From positions 2,238,789 to 2,302,788 of the forward strand of contig NZ_CP037968.1 of NCBI RefSeq assembly GCF_019633745.1: 64,000 nucleotides of DNA, in the 5' to 3' direction. Shown in pieces: positions 16,358 to 25,991 of this stretch. Position 1 is the stretch's first letter, and every line of letters begins with the position of its first letter. The DNA is from Methanofollis formosanus. GTDB lineage: Archaea > Halobacteriota > Methanomicrobia > Methanomicrobiales > Methanofollaceae. Both the position numbers and the translations under genes were made by a program. The notes below the pieces were generated by a model that saw only the letters and a program-made list of their open reading frames with translations, was not told where the DNA came from and made no database searches.

Positions 16358-18505
16358 ATGCACCGAATACTCCCGGCCCTTGTCCTTGGCGTCGCCCTCC
16401 TGATCGCGGGGTGCGCTACCGTAGACGAACCGTCGCCTCCGCTCCAGAGTGTGGCGGCGGAGAATGATACCGGCTTTGCCCATTCTTATACCTTCAAACC
16501 CCTTGAGTTCACGCCGTCGGCACCGCAGTACGCCCTTCCCCTCGATCCCGACACCGTCACGAACTGGGAGGAGGTCGTCGCCGTCCTCGACCTCGGCGAG
16601 GAGGAGCAGGCCCTCCTCAAGGAGCACGGTTTTGTCGTCGCCGCTTATCCCTTCGGCCTTGAAAGCGACATCGTCAGGCCGTACAGGACGCTTGGCGAGC
16701 ATGACGTCCCGCTCTTCCTCTCCTCAGACACTCTCTACCACCTCTACCATCTCCAGTTCGACGAAACCCTCTGCCAGATCGAGAAAGACACCCTCGCAGC
16801 CGACCTCCTGGCTCTCGACATCGCTCTCCTCAACGCCTCCGAGGAGACCTATCGGCAGAGTTCGGGCGAGGCGAAGGAGGCGGCCAGGCTGAACATGGGA
16901 TATTATGCTGTGGCCGTTGCTCTCCTTGACCCATCAGGCGTCACGGTCCCGGCCGAGGTCCGCGACGAGGTCGAGGCCGAACTCGCCCTCATCGGGGGGC
17001 AGGCCGGGCTTGCGCCCTCGCCCCTCTTCTCATACACCGAGGACTACACCCAGTACCGCCCGCGCGGCCACTACACCTGGACAGAAGAATTGGAACGCTA
17101 TTTCCAGGTGACGATGTGGCACGGGCGGATGCCCTTCCTCCTCAACGCCACCGCGGAGGTCAGCGAGAAGGAGGCGCGCATCCAGACCGCAGCCGCCGCC
17201 AGGACCGCGGCGCTCCTCGCCGCCGACCCCGACCTGATGGAACGCTGGGAACGGGTCTATGAGGTCACCGCCTTCTATGTCGGCTATTCCGACGACCTCG
17301 GGCCAGCGGAATATATCACCGCGATGGAACGGCTCTTTGGCGGGGCGAAGCAGACCCTCACCCCCGACGAGGTCGAGGCCCTCAGGCAGGAGCTTCTGAC
17401 CCTGCCGCCGCCGTCGATCTACAGCGGGACCGGCTACCAGGGCGTCGAGTCGCCTGAAGAGGCGCGGGCGGTGCTCAACGCCACCATGGGCTTCAGGTTC
17501 ATGGGCCAGCGTTTTGTCCCCGACTCGTACGTCTTCTCTGAACTCGTCACCCCGTACGTCGGCGAGTTCACCGGGACCGGCGCCCCCTTCACCATGATCG
17601 GCGGGGCCAGAAGCGTCCCGACCGGCCTGGACCTGATGGCCCTCCTCGGTTCAGACCGGGCCCGCGCCCTCCTGGACGAGGGCGGGGACAGCGCCTATAG
17701 AGACTACGATACGGTCTATGGCAGGCTCGAAGCCGACCTTGCCGCGCGCACCGAGACCGGGTGGCACCAGAACCTCTACTGGGCCTGGCTGGACTCACTC
17801 CGCCCGCTCCTTGACGGGTGCGGGGAAGGCTACCCGACCTTCATGCAGACCCCGGCCTGGCAGGAGAAAGAGCTCACCACTTCGCTTGCCTCCTGGACCG
17901 AACTCCGCCACGACACCCTCCTCTATGCCAAGCAGAGTTATACCCTCGAGTGTGCCTTCATGTACCCTGAGAAACCAGAGATCCCGGGTTACGTCGAGCC
18001 GGTACCCGAGGCCTACCACCGCCTCGCCGCCCTCAACACCATGACCGCCGACGGACTCTCTGACCTCGACGTCCTTGACCCCGCCGCGGAGCAGCGGCTC
18101 AGTGGCCTTGGCGAGGTGATCGACCGGTTCACCGCCCTCTCGGTGAAAGAACTCGAAGGCGACCCCCTCACCGCCGACGACCGCGCCTTCATCAGGGACG
18201 CCGCCGAGAGCCTCGACGACCTCATCATCGCCCCGGAGTCCTGGGCGGCCCTGGTCGCGGACGTGCACTCCAACCCCTACCATGGCATCGTCCTGGAAGA
18301 GGGTGTGGGAGACATCGACCTCATCGTCGTCGCCTGTCCCACCTCGGACGGCGAGGCCACCCTCTGCGCCGGCCCGGTCCTCTCGTACTACGAGTTCACG
18401 CACCCACTCGACGACCGTCTCACCGACGAGGCGTGGATGCGGATGCTCAGGAAAGATCCCCCGCTCAGGCCCTGGTGGACTGCCCGCTACGCGATGGTGG
18501 AGTGA
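16358..18505 (+). CDS. DUF3160 lipoprotein, copy 1
   Basis: 715 aa with an N-terminal signal and a lipobox LLIAGC (Cys at about residue 19), so it is probably anchored outside the membrane. The remainder fits the DUF3160 family of about 700-aa exported proteins with unknown function. Landmarks include PLFLSSDTLYHLYHLQFDE, FMGQRFVPDSYVFSEL and TSLASWTELRHDT. It is a tandem duplicate of the gene at 18825-21023, very similar at both ends and more diverged in the middle. The SD is weak; the start is fixed by the signal peptide. Confidence 0.85.
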   Translation: MHRILPALVLGVALLIAGCATVDEPSPPLQSVAAENDTGFAHSYTFKPLEFTPSAPQYALPLDPDTVTNWEEVVAVLDLGEEEQALLKEHGFVVAAYPFGLESDIVRPYRTLGEHDVPLFLSSDTLYHLYHLQFDETLCQIEKDTLAADLLALDIALLNASEETYRQSSGEAKEAARLNMGYYAVAVALLDPSGVTVPAEVRDEVEAELALIGGQAGLAPSPLFSYTEDYTQYRPRGHYTWTEELERYFQVTMWHGRMPFLLNATAEVSEKEARIQTAAAARTAALLAADPDLMERWERVYEVTAFYVGYSDDLGPAEYITAMERLFGGAKQTLTPDEVEALRQELLTLPPPSIYSGTGYQGVESPEEARAVLNATMGFRFMGQRFVPDSYVFSELVTPYVGEFTGTGAPFTMIGGARSVPTGLDLMALLGSDRARALLDEGGDSAYRDYDTVYGRLEADLAARTETGWHQNLYWAWLDSLRPLLDGCGEGYPTFMQTPAWQEKELTTSLASWTELRHDTLLYAKQSYTLECAFMYPEKPEIPGYVEPVPEAYHRLAALNTMTADGLSDLDVLDPAAEQRLSGLGEVIDRFTALSVKELEGDPLTADDRAFIRDAAESLDDLIIAPESWAALVADVHSNPYHGIVLEEGVGDIDLIVVACPTSDGEATLCAGPVLSYYEFTHPLDDRLTDEAWMRMLRKDPPLRPWWTARYAMVE

Positions 18506-18660
18506 GGTGCGCCACCCCCTCCACCGCCTGAGGACCAGACCGCCACCCTTGAAGACCATGAGGCGCTCACCACCCTCCCGATCTCTCCTGGGCTTACAAT
18601 GCCTCGGTCACGCCCTCGACGCTCAGGGCCGTGCCAGGCGAGCAGTGCAGGCGGCCGTAT
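18506..18660 (+). pseudogene. Remnant of the downstream gene (copy of 21025-21921), eroded
   Basis: Short blocks match the gene at 21025. GACCAGACCGCCACCC with the following GAAGACCATGAGGCGCTC parallels 21160-21191, and GCCTCGGTCACGCC with GACGCTCAGGGCC parallels 21369-21402. A start-like GTGCGCCA follows the DUF3160 stop, as ATGCGCCG does in the intact copy. Most of the gene between the blocks is gone and no frame is kept. The match stops at GTGCAGGCGGCCGT, where the second tRNA module begins. Confidence 0.75.
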
Positions 18661-18669
18661 AGGCACTGA

Positions 18670-18744
18670 GGGCTTGTGGCCTGGCCAGGATAGGGCGTCA
18701 GCCTCCTAAGCTGAATACCAGGGGTTCGAATCCCCTCAAGCCCG
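18670..18744 (+). tRNA. tRNA-Arg (CCT), copy 2, probably silent or decaying
   Basis: Identical to the copy at 16203-16277 except for one base: A14 is G here (18683). A14 normally pairs with U8 in the tRNA core. The TATA box found upstream of copy 1 is missing, because this copy directly follows gene debris. All stems including the CCU anticodon arm are intact. Confidence 0.85.
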
Positions 18745-18824
18745 CTCGATTTTATCACTGCGAATGTATTCGTAGTCTTGGATATCTTTATGGGGCCGTC
18801 GGCCTGATCTCCAGTCGTGAGATC

Positions 18825-21023
18825 ATGCACCGAATACTCCCGGCCCTTGTCCTTGGCGCGGCCCTCCTCATCGCGGGGTGCGCCACCGTAGACGAACCGT
18901 CGCCTCCGCTCCAGGATGCGGCGGCGGAGAATGATACCGGCTTTGCCCATTCTTATACCTTCAAACCCCTTGAGTTCACGCCGTCGGCACCGCAGTACGC
19001 CCTCCCCCTCGATCCCGACACCGTCACGAATTGGGAGGAGGTCGTCGCCGCCCTCGACCTCGGCGAGGAGGAGCAGGCCCTCCTCAAGGAGCACGGTTTT
19101 GTCGTCGCCGTCTATCCCTTCGGTGACCAGGACGAGATCGTCGGGCCGTACAAAGCCCTCGGCGACCAGGACGTCCCCCTCTTCCTCTCCTCCGACACCC
19201 TTCTCCATCTCTACCATGCCCAGTTCGACGACACCCTCCGACGGGTCGAGGAGCGCGAGTTCTTCGACGACCTCCGGGCCCTCGACACCGCCCTCCTCAA
19301 CGCCTCCGAAGAGGCCTATCGGCAGAGTTCGGGCGAGGCGAAGGAGGCGGCCAGGCTGAACATGGGCTACTATGCCGTGGCCCTCACCCTCCTCGCTCCC
19401 GACGCCGGACAGGTCGGGGACAGTTTCGGCCCCGGGGACGTCAGGCGCTATCATGTCGACGTCCCGGCACCGGTCCGCGCCGAGGTCGAGGCCGAACTCG
19501 CCCTCATCGACCGGAAGGCCGGGCTTACGCCTTCACCCCTCTTCTCGTACACCGAGGACTACTCGCAGTACCGACCGCGCGGTCACTACACCCAATCGGA
19601 GAGACTCAAAAATTATTTCCAGGCGATGATGTGGCACGGACGGATGCCTTTCCTCCTCAACGCCACCAGGCAGGTTCCCGAGGAGGAGGCGCGCGTCCAG
19701 ACCGCGGCCGCCGCTCGGACCGCGGCGCTCCTCGCCGACGATCCCGACCTGATGGAGCGCTGGGACCGGATCTACGAGGTCACCGCCTTCTATGTCGGCT
19801 ACGCAGACGACCTCGGACCGGAGGAGTATATCGCCGCGATGGAACGCCTCTTCGGCGGGGTGAAGCAGAGTCTCGCCCCGGCCGAGGTCGATGCACTCAG
19901 GCGGGAACTCCTGGCCCTGGACCCGCCGGCGATCTACAGCGGGACCGGCTACCAGATCGTCGAATCACCGGAAGAGGCGAGACGGGTGCTCAACGCCACC
20001 CAGGGATTCAGGTTCATGGGCCAGCGTTTTGTCCCCGACTCCTACTTCTTCTCTGAACTGGTCTTCCCGTACACCGGCGAGTTCACCGGGACCGGTGAGC
20101 CCTTCACGCTCGTCGGGGGGTATCGGAGCATTCCGACCGGCCTGGATGTGATGGCCCTCCTCGGCTCGGAACAGGCCCGCACCCTCCTGGACGAGGGAGA
20201 AGACAGCGCCTATGCAAAGTATGATCCGGTCTATGGCAGGCTCGAGGGCGAACTCGCCGCGCTCAACGAGAGCGCGTGGCGCCAGAACCTCTACTGGGGC
20301 TGGCTGTACTCGCTCCGCCCCCTCCTCGTCGAGTTCGGGGAAGGCTACCCGACCTTCATGCAGACACCGGCCTGGCAGGAGAAAGAACTCACCACTTCGC
20401 TCGCCTCCTGGACCGAACTCCGCCACGACACCATCCTCTATGTCAAGCAGAGTTATACGCTCGGCAAAGGGCCTGCCACCTCGCCCGAGAAACCCGAGAT
20501 CCCCGGCTACGTCGAACCGGTACCCGAGGCCTACCACCGCCTCGGGGCTCTCAACGCCATGACCGCCGACGGGCTCTTCGACCTCGACGTCCTTGACCCC
20601 GCCGCGCAGCGGCGGCTCAGGGATCTCGGCGACGTCGTCGACCGGTTCACCGACCTCTCGGTGAAAGAACTCGAAGGCGTCCCCCTCACCGCCGAGGATC
20701 ACGCCTTCATCAGGGACGCCGCCGAGAGCCTCGACGACCTTGTGATCAACCTTGAGGCACGGACGACCCTGGTCGCGGACGTGCACTCCGACCCGTACGA
20801 CGACATCGTCCTCGAGGAGGGCGTGGGGTACGTCGACCTCATCGTCGTCGCCTGCCCCGAACCCGACGGTGCGGTCACCCTCTGCGCCGGCCCGGTCCTC
20901 TCGTACTACGAGTTCAAGCACCCGCTCGACGACCGCCTCACCGACGAGGCCTGGCGGGAGATGCTCAGGGAAGCACCCCCGGCCAGGCCCTGGTGGACCG
21001 GCGAGTACGCGGTGGTGGCGTGA
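18825..21023 (+). CDS. DUF3160 lipoprotein, copy 2
   Basis: 732 aa, paralogue of the 16358 gene with the same lipobox (LLIAGC) and landmarks (LFLSSDTLLHLYHAQFDD, FMGQRFVPDSYFFSEL, TSLASWTELRHDT). It has an extra 16-17 residues near position 195 (DAGQVGDSFGPGDVRRY). Function unknown. It is directly followed, 1 bp after its stop, by a secreted protein gene, so the two are likely translated together. Confidence 0.85.
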   Translation: MHRILPALVLGAALLIAGCATVDEPSPPLQDAAAENDTGFAHSYTFKPLEFTPSAPQYALPLDPDTVTNWEEVVAALDLGEEEQALLKEHGFVVAVYPFGDQDEIVGPYKALGDQDVPLFLSSDTLLHLYHAQFDDTLRRVEEREFFDDLRALDTALLNASEEAYRQSSGEAKEAARLNMGYYAVALTLLAPDAGQVGDSFGPGDVRRYHVDVPAPVRAEVEAELALIDRKAGLTPSPLFSYTEDYSQYRPRGHYTQSERLKNYFQAMMWHGRMPFLLNATRQVPEEEARVQTAAAARTAALLADDPDLMERWDRIYEVTAFYVGYADDLGPEEYIAAMERLFGGVKQSLAPAEVDALRRELLALDPPAIYSGTGYQIVESPEEARRVLNATQGFRFMGQRFVPDSYFFSELVFPYTGEFTGTGEPFTLVGGYRSIPTGLDVMALLGSEQARTLLDEGEDSAYAKYDPVYGRLEGELAALNESAWRQNLYWGWLYSLRPLLVEFGEGYPTFMQTPAWQEKELTTSLASWTELRHDTILYVKQSYTLGKGPATSPEKPEIPGYVEPVPEAYHRLGALNAMTADGLFDLDVLDPAAQRRLRDLGDVVDRFTDLSVKELEGVPLTAEDHAFIRDAAESLDDLVINLEARTTLVADVHSDPYDDIVLEEGVGYVDLIVVACPEPDGAVTLCAGPVLSYYEFKHPLDDRLTDEAWREMLREAPPARPWWTGEYAVVA

Positions 21024-21024
21024 G

Positions 21025-21921
21025 ATGCGCCGGCTCCTGGCGGGGGCGGGGCTTCTCATCCTCCTGATTTTTCTTTTTCTGCTCCTCCCCGCGCCCCGGG
21101 TGGCGGCACCGCCGCCACTGCCGCCGCCAGAAAACCAGACTCCGCCGGCACCGTTCAACCAGACCGCCGCCCTCGAAGACCACGAGGCGCTCACCACCCT
21201 CCCGATCGGGAGCCTGGAGCAGGGCTTCATCTGGGTGAGGCCAGGGGAGGAGATTGCGGTCAACTACACCTTCCTGGCTAGAGGGGAGGCGCCCGTCGTC
21301 CTCAACCTCTCCCTTGAACGGGTGGACGGTGTCGGGTCGACGACCTCCCTCCCGATGCCTGCCGGACTCTCCGCCTCGGTCACCCCAGCGACGCTCAGGG
21401 CCGCGCCCGGCGAGCGGGTGCAGGCGGTCGTCACCGTGAAAAATGCGCCCGAAGGTGGGCGGGGCGGGGTCCTGAGGATTGCCGCCGACGCCGGCGGCGC
21501 GCCGGTGGTCGCCGATGACTGGCTCAGGGTGCTCGCCTCGGAGTCTCCGAAGCCTGGGATCTCAGGGGTGTATCATATCAGAGAAACCTTTGAGAACGAG
21601 AGCCTCGTCCTCAGTCCGGGGGAGCGCGTGACGACGAACTGCACGGTCAGAGCCGGTGAGGGGGGCAGGCTCGACACCATCTGGGTGAGACCCTTCCGCT
21701 CGACCAGACGCTCGGCGCAGGACTTCTTCCCGATGCCCGAGGGCCTCACCGTCACCGTCGATCCCTCCAGCCTCCTGGTCAGGAACCACGGGGTGTATCA
21801 TCTCATCGTCACCGTCACCGCCGCCGAAGAGACCCCGCCCGGCACCTACCCCATCACCTTCGCCTTCGGGTGGAGGGATCGGGCCTATGCCTACCCCTCC
21901 ATCGAGGTCACCGTCAGGTAA
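21025..21921 (+). CDS. Secreted or membrane-anchored Ig-like/NEW3-type domain protein
   Basis: 298 aa from the ATG at 21025, 1 bp after the upstream stop. A hydrophobic anchor (LLILLIFLFLLL) is followed by a proline-rich linker (residues about 25-45). Two beta-sandwich-like halves follow, with phrases typical of extracellular adhesion or NEW3 domains: GLSASVTPATLRAAPGERVQ and GLTVTVDPSSLLVRNHG. There are several N-x-T sites. It is probably an outer-surface partner of the DUF3160 lipoprotein. The family is not recognised with certainty. Confidence 0.7.
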   Translation: MRRLLAGAGLLILLIFLFLLLPAPRVAAPPPLPPPENQTPPAPFNQTAALEDHEALTTLPIGSLEQGFIWVRPGEEIAVNYTFLARGEAPVVLNLSLERVDGVGSTTSLPMPAGLSASVTPATLRAAPGERVQAVVTVKNAPEGGRGGVLRIAADAGGAPVVADDWLRVLASESPKPGISGVYHIRETFENESLVLSPGERVTTNCTVRAGEGGRLDTIWVRPFRSTRRSAQDFFPMPEGLTVTVDPSSLLVRNHGVYHLIVTVTAAEETPPGTYPITFAFGWRDRAYAYPSIEVTVR

Positions 21922-21961
21922 GTGGGATTGAAATACCTCTCCCGCTCACCTCTTTCTCAGC

Positions 21962-22798
21962 ATGCACGGCTATCTTGCGATCACCCGCCCCGTCAACTCG
22001 GTCGTCGCCGGCCTTGCCGGGGTGCTCGGCTACCTCATCGCCACCGGCACGGTCAGGCCCGAGGCCGCGTTCCTCATCGGGATCGTCGCCCTGGTCACTG
22101 CCGCCGGCAACACCATCAACGACTACTGCGACGCCGAGATCGATGCCGTCAACCGTCCCGACCGTCCCATCCCCTCGGGTGCGGTCTCCAGGCGCGGGGC
22201 GCTCGTCTATGCCGCCCTCCTCTTCACCGGCGGCGTTGTCATCGCCCTCGTCACCAACCCCCTCTGCCTTGCGATCGCCGTCTTCAACTCGGTGCTCCTG
22301 GTGCTCTACGCCGTGCGCCTCAAGGGCACCCCCTTCCTCGGCAACCTCGCCGTCGCGTACCTTTCGTCCTCCATCTTCCTCTTCGGCGGGGCGCTCGCCG
22401 GGCCCGACGGCCTCGCCGCCAACCTGCCGGTGGCCGGGGTCACCCTCCTGGCCATGCTCGCCCGCGAGGTGCTCAAGGACGCCGAGGACGTGGAGGGCGA
22501 CCGCGCCGGCGGGGCCAGGACGCTTCCGATGATCATCGGCGTGCCCCGGTCGGTCGCCCTTGCCCTCGGCTTCGCCCTTGCGGCCGCCGTCCTCTCGATG
22601 CTCCCGGTCTTCCGGTGGTGGGGCCTCCCGTATCTCCTCGCCATCGGTCTCCTCAACCTCGCCGTCCTTCTCGGGTCGGCGGGGGTGCGCGGGTGCACCA
22701 CGCCTGCCTGTGTCCGCGACTCCCGGGTCACCTCGACCCTGAAGAAGGGAATGTTCCTCTCGCTGCTGGTCTTCACTGCGGCCGCTATACTCTGCTGA
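21962..22798 (+). CDS. UbiA-family geranylgeranyltransferase (digeranylgeranylglyceryl phosphate synthase)
   Basis: 278 aa with eight to nine hydrophobic segments. The first aspartate-rich motif is NDYCDAEIDAVNRPDRPIPS (about residues 55-74); the second is DAEDVEGDRAGGARTLP. This is the usual signature and size of archaeal GGGP geranylgeranyltransferase, which adds the second isoprenoid chain to archaeal membrane lipid. UbiA enzymes for quinones are less likely in a methanogen. It lies 40 bp after the upstream gene. Confidence 0.9.
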   Translation: MHGYLAITRPVNSVVAGLAGVLGYLIATGTVRPEAAFLIGIVALVTAAGNTINDYCDAEIDAVNRPDRPIPSGAVSRRGALVYAALLFTGGVVIALVTNPLCLAIAVFNSVLLVLYAVRLKGTPFLGNLAVAYLSSSIFLFGGALAGPDGLAANLPVAGVTLLAMLAREVLKDAEDVEGDRAGGARTLPMIIGVPRSVALALGFALAAAVLSMLPVFRWWGLPYLLAIGLLNLAVLLGSAGVRGCTTPACVRDSRVTSTLKKGMFLSLLVFTAAAILC

Positions 22799-22965
22799 GG
22801 GGACAGGTTCGGGGCAATGGCCTCTTCTCTTTTTAACGGGGTTTTTGGGAATGGAGCGGCGTCGGGTTAATGAAAAATGTTTTATGCCGAGGGTTGATTT
22901 CTTCATTAAAAATATAAACAAACCGAAACCTTTTCTATCCCTCCACCGCATGGTTGTGTGAGAGC

Positions 22966-23376
22966 ATGAAGGTCTATCAGCGCGGGGACACCTATATCGC
23001 ACCGAAGGGCTCTTATTTTGACGGGAATGTCCACATCCCGGGAAACTTCATCGTCCCGGCTGAGACGCATATCTGGGGCAGGCTTGATGTCGAAGGCTGT
23101 CTCGAACTCGGGCCGCACTCGACCGTCGGCGAGGACGTCACCTGCGGTTCCGGGGTCATCGGCCGCGGGGTGCGGATCAAAGGGGCGCTCTCCTCGGCAG
23201 GCGACGTCACCGTCTCCGACCAGGCCGTGATCAACGGTGTCAGCGCAAAGGGGGACATCATCCTCAGGCCAGGCGTGGACGTCGGCGAGGTGAGGAGCGA
23301 GGCCACCATCTATGTCTACGGCAAGATCGTCTCGACCAAACTGACCGGGAAGAACGTGAAGGTCTCGGGGAACTAG
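22966..23376 (+). CDS. Bactofilin-like polymer-forming protein
   Basis: 136 aa from ATG 22966 (a TTG 12 bp upstream is a weaker alternative). The whole chain is short beta-strand repeats with alternating V/I and G, such as IWGRLDVEGCLELG and GRGVRIKGALSSAG, as in bactofilins and other DUF583/polymer-forming cytoskeletal proteins that build right-handed beta-helical filaments. There is no signal peptide. It may organise envelope assembly or act as a scaffold. Followed by a convergent repeat array. Confidence 0.75.
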   Translation: MKVYQRGDTYIAPKGSYFDGNVHIPGNFIVPAETHIWGRLDVEGCLELGPHSTVGEDVTCGSGVIGRGVRIKGALSSAGDVTVSDQAVINGVSAKGDIILRPGVDVGEVRSEATIYVYGKIVSTKLTGKNVKVSGN

Positions 23377-24251
23377 GGGCGGGGCGTTGCTCGAATTATT
23401 GGCTCTGTAGAAAACCTTCACTTTTCCGGGGATGAGCGCGGCATGTTCTGATCATCACGCCGTCCTGTCGTCCCGGCCCCGAAGATAGATCCCGGACGGG
23501 ATGGGCTGATCATGATTCCGGGGAGTACACCATCTCATGCCGTCCCAACCCTATCCTCTCGCGAGATGGCAGGAAAGATCCGGTGAAAGGGGGGACGGAT
23601 GTTTTGATCGTCGCGCCGTCATGAAACCCGGCAGTGGGGACGCCGCTCCCGATCCTGAACCCTGAAGATAGGGGCGGGACGGCCACGCCGGTGATCCTCG
23701 CGTTTCAATGCACGGCAAAACAATAGAGATGAACTCAGGCCATCGCCGCCCCCGCCCTATCTTCTCGCGAAATTAAAGCAATGATCGGGGACGGCACTCC
23801 TGATCATCACGCCGCCCTGTCGTCGTGACCCCGAAGATAGAACCCGGACGGGAGGTATTTGATCTTTTTTTCAGCGGGAGCACACCAACCCTTGCCGTCC
23901 CCCGTCCTATCTTCTCGCGAAATAACAGAAAAGATTCAATGATCGGGGACGGCACATTCTGATCACCACACCTTTCTCGTCGTTGCGACCCCGAAGATTG
24001 AACCTGGACGGGATGGGCTGATCATGATTCCGAGGAGCACACCATCTCATGCCGTCCCCCGTCCTATCTTCTCGTGAAATAACAGAAAAGATTCAATGAT
24101 CGGGACGGCACATCCTGATCACCACACCTTTCTCGTCTTCGCGACCCCGAAGATAGAATTGGGACTGGGGAGGGCCGATCCCCCTCTCAGCGAGATCACA
24201 CCGTTCCCTATCGTAGAGAACTATCAAAAAGGAGAGTGCGACCGGGGGCTC
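23377..24251. repeat. Array of the palindromic repeat family (reverse orientation), convergent intergenic
   Basis: Cores lie at 23538-23599, 23744-23796 (internally shortened), 23893-23954 and 24050-24110; a decayed end is at 24205-24225. The inter-core sequence with CCCCGAAGATAGAACC, GGATGGGCTGATCATGATTCCG and a G-A-G-C-A-C-A-C-C stretch is repeated. Another fragment at 23660-23680 reads GAAGATAGGGGCGGGACGGC in the opposite sense. No protein gene is seen. Confidence 0.8.
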
Positions 24252-24947
24252 TCAGTTCTGTCCCTGGGTACTTCCGGGGACAAGCCCGATCTCTGCGATC
24301 TCCATGAGGTCGTTCCAGTCGAGGATGGTCTCGACGCACCCGTCCTTGAGGGTGACCACGCCCATCCCGATGAGCCCGATCTTGTCGCAGAGTTCGAGCC
24401 CCTCCTTGATCTCCATCAGGCACCCGACCCCGATGAGTGCCTCCGGATGATAGCGCTTCACCATCCGCTTGATAAAGGTCGAGCCCGGGACAATGAAGAC
24501 CTGATAGCCCATCGCTTCATAGGCGTCGATCTCAGAGCCGATGGCGCACCGCTTGCACCGGCGGCAGACCAACCCCTCCGGGGTGAGGGAGGCGGGGCAG
24601 TCGCTTGCCCTCATGCACTGGGGCAGGAAGATCGCCCGCTTATCCACCGGCGTCTCCCCGAAGGTCTTCATGTTCATGGTATTGTGGAGCCTGATGAAGA
24701 AGGTGACCAGGTCCTTGTCGTCGAAACCGAAGAACTTGCAGATCCCTTTGATCATCCCTTCGAGGAGGACCATCCCGCTCTTCATGAAGCGTGGGAAGTA
24801 GAACTGCCCGTTTCTGACAGAAACCGTGGCGATGGTCATGACGACGACCGCACCGACGAACATCCCGATGAAGAGCAGGATCGTGACCTCGCCGATAAGG
24901 GTCATCAACGGAGTCCAGAGCGGGCTTGAGAAGAACATAGTTGCCAT
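24252..24947 (-). CDS. DUF116 family membrane-associated protein
   Basis: 231 aa. A hydrophobic segment near the N-terminus (VTILLFIGMFVGAVVVMTIA) is followed by a cysteine-rich DUF116 core: LPQCMRASDCPA, CRRCKRCAIG and GVGCLMEIKEGLELC. DUF116 proteins are widespread in methanogens and strict anaerobes and are thought to bind a metal or iron-sulphur centre; the role is unknown. Follows the mtnA-like gene by 18 bp on the same strand. Confidence 0.85.
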   Translation of the reverse strand: MATMFFSSPLWTPLMTLIGEVTILLFIGMFVGAVVVMTIATVSVRNGQFYFPRFMKSGMVLLEGMIKGICKFFGFDDKDLVTFFIRLHNTMNMKTFGETPVDKRAIFLPQCMRASDCPASLTPEGLVCRRCKRCAIGSEIDAYEAMGYQVFIVPGSTFIKRMVKRYHPEALIGVGCLMEIKEGLELCDKIGLIGMGVVTLKDGCVETILDWNDLMEIAEIGLVPGSTQGQN

Positions 24948-24965
24948 AAGATATGGGGAGGGAAT

Positions 24966-25991
24966 TTATATATTCCGGGGTCCGGGCATCGGATCGAAGG
25001 GCGGCCTGAGGACGCCCTGCTCGGTGATGATCCCGGTGACCAGGTCGAGTGGCGTGGCGTCGAAGGCATAGGTGGTGCACCGCACGCCTTCCCGCACGGT
25101 CCGCTTCCCGTTGAAGATGGCGATCTCCTCCTCGCCCCGCTCCTCGATCTCCACCTCGGCCTCGCTCAGCACCGGGTCGAAGGTCGAGAGGGGCGCGGCG
25201 ACATAGAAGGGGATCCCGTGGTGCTTCGCACAGACCGCGTGCATGTAGGTGCCGATCTTGTTGAAGACGGCGTCGCGGGTGATCCGGTCGGCCCCGACGA
25301 CCACGCAGTCGATCTCTCCTTTGCGCATCAGGAAGGCGGCGGTCGAGTCGGTGATCACCCGCACCGGGATTTTGTCCTCGGCGAGTTCGAAGGCGGTGAG
25401 ACGTGCTCCCTGCAGGAGTGGTCTGGTCTCGCACGCCGTGACCGAGACCTTCTTGCCGGCCTCGACCGCCGAGCGGACGACACCGAGCGCCGTACCCCAG
25501 GTCGAGCAGGCAAGGGCCCCGGCATTGCAGTGCGTGAGCACCCTCGCGCCGTCGGGGATGAGCGCCGCGCCGTGTCTGCCGATCGCCCGGCAGGTCGCCT
25601 CGTCTTCGGCGGCGATCCGGTCGGCCTCCGCGACCGCCGCCTCCTTCGCGTTCTCGACGGTTTCGGCCGCCCCGGCGGCGGCGAGCACCCGGTCGATCCC
25701 CCATCCGAGGTTCACCGCGGTCGGCCGCGTCGCCCTGAGGTATTCGGCGGCGTCGGCGATCCCGGCAAGGAAGCCCTCCATCTCCCCGGCCTCGCTCTGC
25801 ATCGCGGCCAGGGCGACGCCGTATGCCCCGGCGATCCCGAGGGCCGGCGCCCCCCGCACCTCGAGCCGCCGGATCGCCGTGGCAAGGCGCTCGACGTCGG
25901 TGCACCGCACCGTCTCCAGGCGTCCGGGGAGGAGCGTCTGGTCGATGAAGACGATGACCTCGCCCTCGCGGGCGATGGTCCGCGGGATCAC
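24966..25991 (-). CDS. mtnA: S-methyl-5-thioribose-1-phosphate isomerase / related aIF2B-family sugar-phosphate isomerase
   Basis: 341 aa starting with GTG at 25991, overlapping the preceding gene's stop by 3 bp (GTGA). Signatures are RRLEVRGAPALGIAGAYG, HCNAGALACSTWGTALG (catalytic Cys region) and VVVGADRITRDAVFNKIGT (catalytic Asp). The length fits MtnA. In archaea close relatives are ribose-1,5-bisphosphate isomerases, so the substrate cannot be settled from sequence alone. Read with DUF116 and the HdrA-like gene. Confidence 0.85.
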   Translation of the reverse strand: MIPRTIAREGEVIVFIDQTLLPGRLETVRCTDVERLATAIRRLEVRGAPALGIAGAYGVALAAMQSEAGEMEGFLAGIADAAEYLRATRPTAVNLGWGIDRVLAAAGAAETVENAKEAAVAEADRIAAEDEATCRAIGRHGAALIPDGARVLTHCNAGALACSTWGTALGVVRSAVEAGKKVSVTACETRPLLQGARLTAFELAEDKIPVRVITDSTAAFLMRKGEIDCVVVGADRITRDAVFNKIGTYMHAVCAKHHGIPFYVAAPLSTFDPVLSEAEVEIEERGEEEIAIFNGKRTVREGVRCTTYAFDATPLDLVTGIITEQGVLRPPFDPMPGPRNI

